Below, one piece after another: positions 6,700-6,707 of a stretch of DNA of 6,707 nt (position 1 is its first letter; each line of letters starts with the position of its first letter). The notes beneath the pieces are model-generated. The model ran no database searches and was not told where the DNA came from. It saw nothing but the letters and a program-made list of their open reading frames with translations. The translations under genes were made by a program, and so were the position numbers. The stretch spans positions 1 through 6,707 of the forward strand of contig CAYVCX010000102.1 of assembly GCA_964450435.1 (NCBI GenBank), written 5' to 3'. The stretch is from SKLM01 sp964450435. GTDB lineage: Bacteria > Chloroflexota > Anaerolineae > B4-G1.

Positions 6700-6707
6700 A
6701 TGCGTGA

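Overview
The window holds four complete protein genes in two convergent pairs from a high-GC bacterium. The left pair (145-1886, + strand) encodes a DUF72/YecE-family protein and an NudC-type Nudix hydrolase. The right pair (6536-1912, - strand) encodes an ImuB-like Y-family pseudo-polymerase and a DnaE2-type error-prone DNA polymerase III alpha subunit. No RNA gene, CRISPR array, insertion sequence or phage gene was seen.

The right pair is a DNA-damage mutagenesis cassette. In front of imuB, on the - strand, lies a promoter with perfect TTGACA and TATAAT hexamers 16 bp apart. An 18-bp perfect palindrome (6548-6565) containing GAAC-N4-GTTC, the core of Gram-positive-type LexA boxes, overlaps the -10 box and covers the predicted transcription start. 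The reading frames of imuB and dnaE2 overlap by 28 bp, so they are probably co-transcribed and translationally coupled. The ImuB-like protein has lost both catalytic acidic positions of Y-family polymerases but keeps a sliding-clamp-binding motif (QLTLF). DnaE2 keeps its catalytic aspartates. This fits the known model in which ImuB is a clamp-docked adaptor and DnaE2 does the synthesis past lesions. No imuA or imuA' gene is present: imuB is the first gene behind its own promoter.

The left pair has a 47-bp gap and probably one transcript. NudC removes NADH/NAD by pyrophosphate cleavage and, in studied bacteria, removes NAD caps from RNA. The DUF72 protein has no established activity. The two pairs meet tail to tail with only 25 bp between stop codons and no visible terminator.

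Organism: the high GC content, the GAAC-N4-GTTC operator and the imuB-dnaE2 pair point to a free-living bacterium outside the Gammaproteobacteria. Chloroflexota, Actinobacteria or a related high-GC lineage is plausible, but the sequence alone does not settle it. The edges (1-144 and 6566-6707) are non-coding as far as can be seen. Each carries a possible rightward promoter with an extended -10 element.
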